Below are positions 61,269 through 64,000 of a stretch of DNA of 64,000 nt, piece by piece. The notes beneath the pieces are model-generated. The model did not search any database, was not told the DNA's origin, and worked only from the letters and a program-made list of their open reading frames with translations. Both the position numbers and the translations under genes were made by a program. This stretch comes from Streptomyces lacrimifluminis. Its GTDB lineage: Bacteria > Actinomycetota > Actinomycetes > Streptomycetales > Streptomycetaceae. The stretch covers positions 1 through 64,000 of the forward strand of contig NZ_BMMU01000029.1 of NCBI RefSeq assembly GCF_014646095.1. Reading direction: 5' to 3'. Within the stretch, counting starts at the first letter, position 1; each line of letters starts with the position of its first letter.

Positions 61269-62447
61269 CTACGTCACCTGAAGCTCCAGGATCCGGTCGT
61301 CCCCGCCCTCCGGGGACCCTCTCCCGTCCGTCTCGCTCGTCACCAGCCACAGCTTGTCGCCGCCCGCCGACACGACCGTACGGAGCCTGCCGTACTCGCC
61401 CTCCAGGAACGCCTGCGGGTCGGCCGCGGCCTCCGTGCCCTTCAGCGGGACGCGCCACAGGCGCTGGCCCCTGAGCCCGGCCATCCATATCGAGCCCTCG
61501 GCATGGGCGATGCCGCTGGGGGACGCCTCGTCCGTGCCCCACTGGGCGACCGGGTTGTGGAACGCGGCGTCGTCGCTGTCGCCCTCCGCCTCGGGCCAGC
61601 CGTAGTTGTCGCCCGGCTCGATCCGGTTCAGCTCGTCCCAGGTGTCCTGGCCGAACTCGGCGGCGAACAGACGCTGCTTCGTGTCCCAGGCGAGACCTTG
61701 CACATTGCGGTGACCGTAGGAGTACACCGCGGAGTCGGGGAAGGGGTTGCCCGGCGCCGGTTCGCCCTCCGGGGTCATGCGCAGGATCTTGCCGCCCAGC
61801 GACGACCTGTCCTGCGACAGACCCGTCTCACCGCTCTCGCCCGTGCCCGCGTACAGCATCTTGTCGGGGCCGAAGGCGATCCGGCCCCCGTTGTGGACAT
61901 AGCCCTTGGGGATGCCCCTGAAGACCGTGTCCGGGGCGCCCAGCTGCTCGCCCGCCGGCTTCTCCTCCTCGTAGAGCATCCGGGCGATGCGGTTGTCCGA
62001 CTCCGTCGTGAAGTACGCGTAGACCATGTGGTCCGACGCGAAGGAAGGAGACAGGGCGAGGCCCATCAGGCCGCCCTCACCGGCCGGGGAGACGCCCGGT
62101 ACCTCGCCCAGGACCGTCTTCCCGCCCGTCTCCGTGTCGACCCGCGTGATCGTGCCGTCGTCACGGGAGGAGACCAGCAGATCGCCGTCCGGCAGCGGGG
62201 CCAGGCCCCAGGGGGACTTCAGGCCCTCGGCGACCGTCCGCACCACCTTCACCGAGCCCTTGGCCGGCGGGGCCTCCTCGGTCGCCTGGGACGGGGGCGA
62301 CGACTGCGGGCTCGTACGTCGGGGCGAGGCGGTGTCGGTGCCGCCCGAGCCGCCGACTCCTTGTCCCTCGCCGGAGGAGCAGCCGGCCGTGAGCAGGAGC
62401 GTGGCCGCGGCCAGTACGGCCGTCACAGCTCTACGTTGCACGATCAT
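61269..62447 (-). CDS. PQQ-type aldose sugar dehydrogenase lipoprotein
   Basis: 392 residues. Lipoprotein signal with lipobox LTAGC (Cys23), Ser/Gly/Pro-rich linker to about residue 70, then a six-bladed beta-propeller of the soluble glucose/aldose dehydrogenase family (SPWGLAPLPDGDLLVSSRDDG, GLALSPSF, HNGGRIAFGPDKMLYAGTG, YSYGHRNVQGLAWD, read in parts). It would oxidise sugars at the cell surface with PQQ or be a structural relative. ATG start; divergent genes are absent, and the neighbour upstream is the aldo/keto reductase on the same strand. Confidence 0.88.
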   Translation of the reverse strand: MIVQRRAVTAVLAAATLLLTAGCSSGEGQGVGGSGGTDTASPRRTSPQSSPPSQATEEAPPAKGSVKVVRTVAEGLKSPWGLAPLPDGDLLVSSRDDGTITRVDTETGGKTVLGEVPGVSPAGEGGLMGLALSPSFASDHMVYAYFTTESDNRIARMLYEEEKPAGEQLGAPDTVFRGIPKGYVHNGGRIAFGPDKMLYAGTGESGETGLSQDRSSLGGKILRMTPEGEPAPGNPFPDSAVYSYGHRNVQGLAWDTKQRLFAAEFGQDTWDELNRIEPGDNYGWPEAEGDSDDAAFHNPVAQWGTDEASPSGIAHAEGSIWMAGLRGQRLWRVPLKGTEAAADPQAFLEGEYGRLRTVVSAGGDKLWLVTSETDGRGSPEGGDDRILELQVT

Positions 62448-62531
62448 GGGTCCCTTCGACGCGACGGGTTCTCCTTGTCATACACCGCTCGCGCCTCACG
62501 AGTTCCCGATCTCCGCAGTCTGATTCCGGCC

Positions 62532-63530
62532 TCAGTCCCACGACCCCTGCGCCCTGGGGAGTCCCGCCACCTCGGCAAGGTCCGCCGCCGACAGCCGCAA
62601 CTGGGCCGCCCCCGCGTTCTGGGCCACCCACCGTTCCTGTTTCGCCCCGGGTACGGGCACCACGTGCCGCCCCTGCGCGAGTACCCACGCCAGCGCCACC
62701 TGGGCCGGGGTGACGTCCGGACCGAGCCGTGCCGCCACGCGGCGCAGTCCCGCCACGATCGGCTGGTTCGCGGCCATCATGTCGGCCGTGAAGCGGGGGT
62801 GGCGGGCCCGGATGTCCTCCGGCTCGAAGCCCCCGCCCGGAGTCAGCGTCCCGGTCAGGAAGCCGTTGCCCAGGGGCATCGCCGCCAGGAAGCCGATCCC
62901 GCGCGCCGCGCACCACGGCAGCAGCGTCTCCAGGGCCTCCCGCGACCACACCGACAGCTCGGCCTGCACCGCGCTGACCGGAAACACCTGCTGCACCCGC
63001 TCCAGCTGGCGGATCGTCGTGTCGTACAGCCGTGCTTCCGACCGGCGCCCCGTCCGCGCGCCCATCGCGGACAGCCCCAACGCCCTGACCTTTCCCGCCT
63101 GTACGAGTTCGGCCAGCGCGCCCCAGGTCTCCTCGAGGGGTACCTCCGGGTCCGCGCGGTGCAGATGGTAGAGGTCGATGACATCCGTCTGCAGGCGGCG
63201 CAGCGAGGCGTCGCACGCCCGTTTCACGTATCCCGGGCGGCCGTTGGCCACGATGTGCTGATCGCCCACCAGCAGACCGACCTTCGTCGACACGAAGGCG
63301 TCCCGGCGCCTTTCCCTCAACACCCGTCCCACCAGCAGTTCGTTGGTGAACGGGCCGTACATGTCGGCCGTGTCCAGAAGCGTCGAGCCCTCGTCCAGGG
63401 CCCGGTGCACGGCCCGCACCGACTCCTCGCCACGCCGCCGGGAGGCGCTGTACGCCCAGCTCATCGGCATGCACCCGAGGCCTATGGCCCCCACTTCGAG
63501 CGCCGCCGCGCCGATCGTCCTGCGCTCCAC
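62532..63530 (-). CDS. Aldo/keto reductase
   Basis: A 332-residue NADPH-dependent barrel reductase. Catalytic Asp and Tyr in LDTADMYGPFTNE, Lys in FVSTKVG and His in DLYHLHRADP are in order, as is the cofactor-binding end (WVLAQGRHVVPVPGAKQ). GTG start at 63530 with GAGAGAGAGG 11 bases upstream; the frame is open further to 63893 but overlaps the divergent dehydrogenase gene. Substrate unknown. Confidence 0.9.
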   Translation of the reverse strand: MERRTIGAAALEVGAIGLGCMPMSWAYSASRRRGEESVRAVHRALDEGSTLLDTADMYGPFTNELLVGRVLRERRRDAFVSTKVGLLVGDQHIVANGRPGYVKRACDASLRRLQTDVIDLYHLHRADPEVPLEETWGALAELVQAGKVRALGLSAMGARTGRRSEARLYDTTIRQLERVQQVFPVSAVQAELSVWSREALETLLPWCAARGIGFLAAMPLGNGFLTGTLTPGGGFEPEDIRARHPRFTADMMAANQPIVAGLRRVAARLGPDVTPAQVALAWVLAQGRHVVPVPGAKQERWVAQNAGAAQLRLSAADLAEVAGLPRAQGSWD

Positions 63531-63605
63531 CTGGTCGCGAACCTCTCTCTCCTTGCCCCCAAACCTAACCTCTGTACGCACAGGGGTTCGCCTACGCTCG
63601 TGACC

Positions 63606-64000
63606 ATGACTGCTGACGTGTGGCTCCCCATCCCGCCGGAAGAGATCGAGGGCCTGCCCGAAGGGCCCGGCTACCTCTTCTGGAACGGGGATCACGACTA
63701 CCCGGGGGACCCGGCCGACTGCGTGTTCTACGTCGTGCCGTACATGAAGCCCGTAGAGCTCTGTGTACGCCCTCTGCCGGAGATGACCCGCGTCCAGGTG
63801 CTGCAGACGCTGTCCGCGGGTGTCGACAACGTGCAGCCCGGGCTCGGGCATCTGCGCCCGGGCGTACAGCTGTGCAACGCGCGCGGTGTGCACGAGGCGA
63901 GCACCGGTGAGCTGACCCTCGCCCTGATCCTGGCCTCGCTGCGCGGCATCCCCGACTTCGTGCGGGCGCAGGACAGGGGGGAGTGGCGGGGCGGCTTCCG
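63606..64000 (+). CDS. D-isomer-specific 2-hydroxyacid dehydrogenase (partial, cut by window end)
   Basis: The first 131 residues are inside the window. ATG start with MTADVWLPIPPEEIEGLPEG, then VQVLQTLSAGVDNVQPGL and CNARGVHEASTGELTLALIL, the substrate-domain motifs of phosphoglycerate-dehydrogenase-like enzymes. The NAD-binding GxGxxG part lies beyond 64000. Divergent from the aldo/keto reductase. The substrate cannot be judged from this part. Confidence 0.85.
   Translation, partial: MTADVWLPIPPEEIEGLPEGPGYLFWNGDHDYPGDPADCVFYVVPYMKPVELCVRPLPEMTRVQVLQTLSAGVDNVQPGLGHLRPGVQLCNARGVHEASTGELTLALILASLRGIPDFVRAQDRGEWRGGF

Overview
The window is high-GC actinobacterial DNA with frequent GTG starts, strong G/C bias at third codon positions, many 4-base ATGA/GTGA gene overlaps and the gene content of a Streptomyces chromosome core. 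Remembered gene order matches the S. coelicolor SCO5469-SCO5509 region (serine/glycine genes, oligopeptide transporter, cysteine desulfurase and mnmA, ligA, rmdB, gatCAB, LAL regulator). This comparison is from memory and was not computed.

Layout. 1-1.4 kb: a secreted GH68 levansucrase-type enzyme. 1.7-6.4 kb, minus strand: gcvT-gcvH-glyA behind a tandem glycine riboswitch, then sdaA. 6.6-9.2 kb: a P-loop protein and two SseB-like proteins. 9.5-15.9 kb: a complete oligopeptide ABC transporter whose substrate-binding gene is followed by a strong hairpin. 15.9-20.6 kb: a TRIC-family channel, a secreted or membrane esterase, a thioesterase-like protein, a PSG-repeat lipoprotein, and a TetR regulator divergent from two small membrane proteins.

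20.6-37 kb is the accessory part and the main point of interest. It is a compact cluster with no NRPS or PKS gene. It holds a 2-isopropylmalate-synthase-like enzyme without a regulatory domain, a prephenate dehydratase with an altered ACT motif, an FAD/NAD(P)-binding protein, an aminotransferase, an atypical response regulator, a lone DhaL, a class II DAHP synthase and an AroH-type chorismate mutase. LeuC- and LeuD-like proteins follow, then a non-cysteine isochorismatase-fold protein, a clavaminate-synthase-like Fe(II)/2-oxoglutarate oxygenase, a cupin, a CGNR regulator, a DMT exporter and a GAPDH. Read together, the shikimate/phenylpyruvate genes plus a complete LeuA/LeuC/LeuD set suggest one-carbon extension of phenylpyruvate (homophenylalanine logic) feeding a small tailored amino-acid-like metabolite with its own exporter and possibly a spare GAPDH. 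No LeuB homologue is present. An IclR regulator lies at the right edge.

38-64 kb returns to core genes: cysteine desulfurase and mnmA (tRNA thiolation), an amidase, DUF427, an SDR, a core-MetE protein, ligA, a GGDEF-EAL protein (rmdB), gatC-gatA-small membrane protein-gatB, a methyltransferase, an MMPL transporter with a GNAT gene, small membrane or unknown proteins, a LAL-type regulator, a frameshifted RelE/ParE-like gene, a PQQ-type sugar dehydrogenase lipoprotein, an aldo/keto reductase, and a 2-hydroxyacid dehydrogenase cut by the window end. No tRNA, rRNA, CRISPR array, transposase or integrase was seen.
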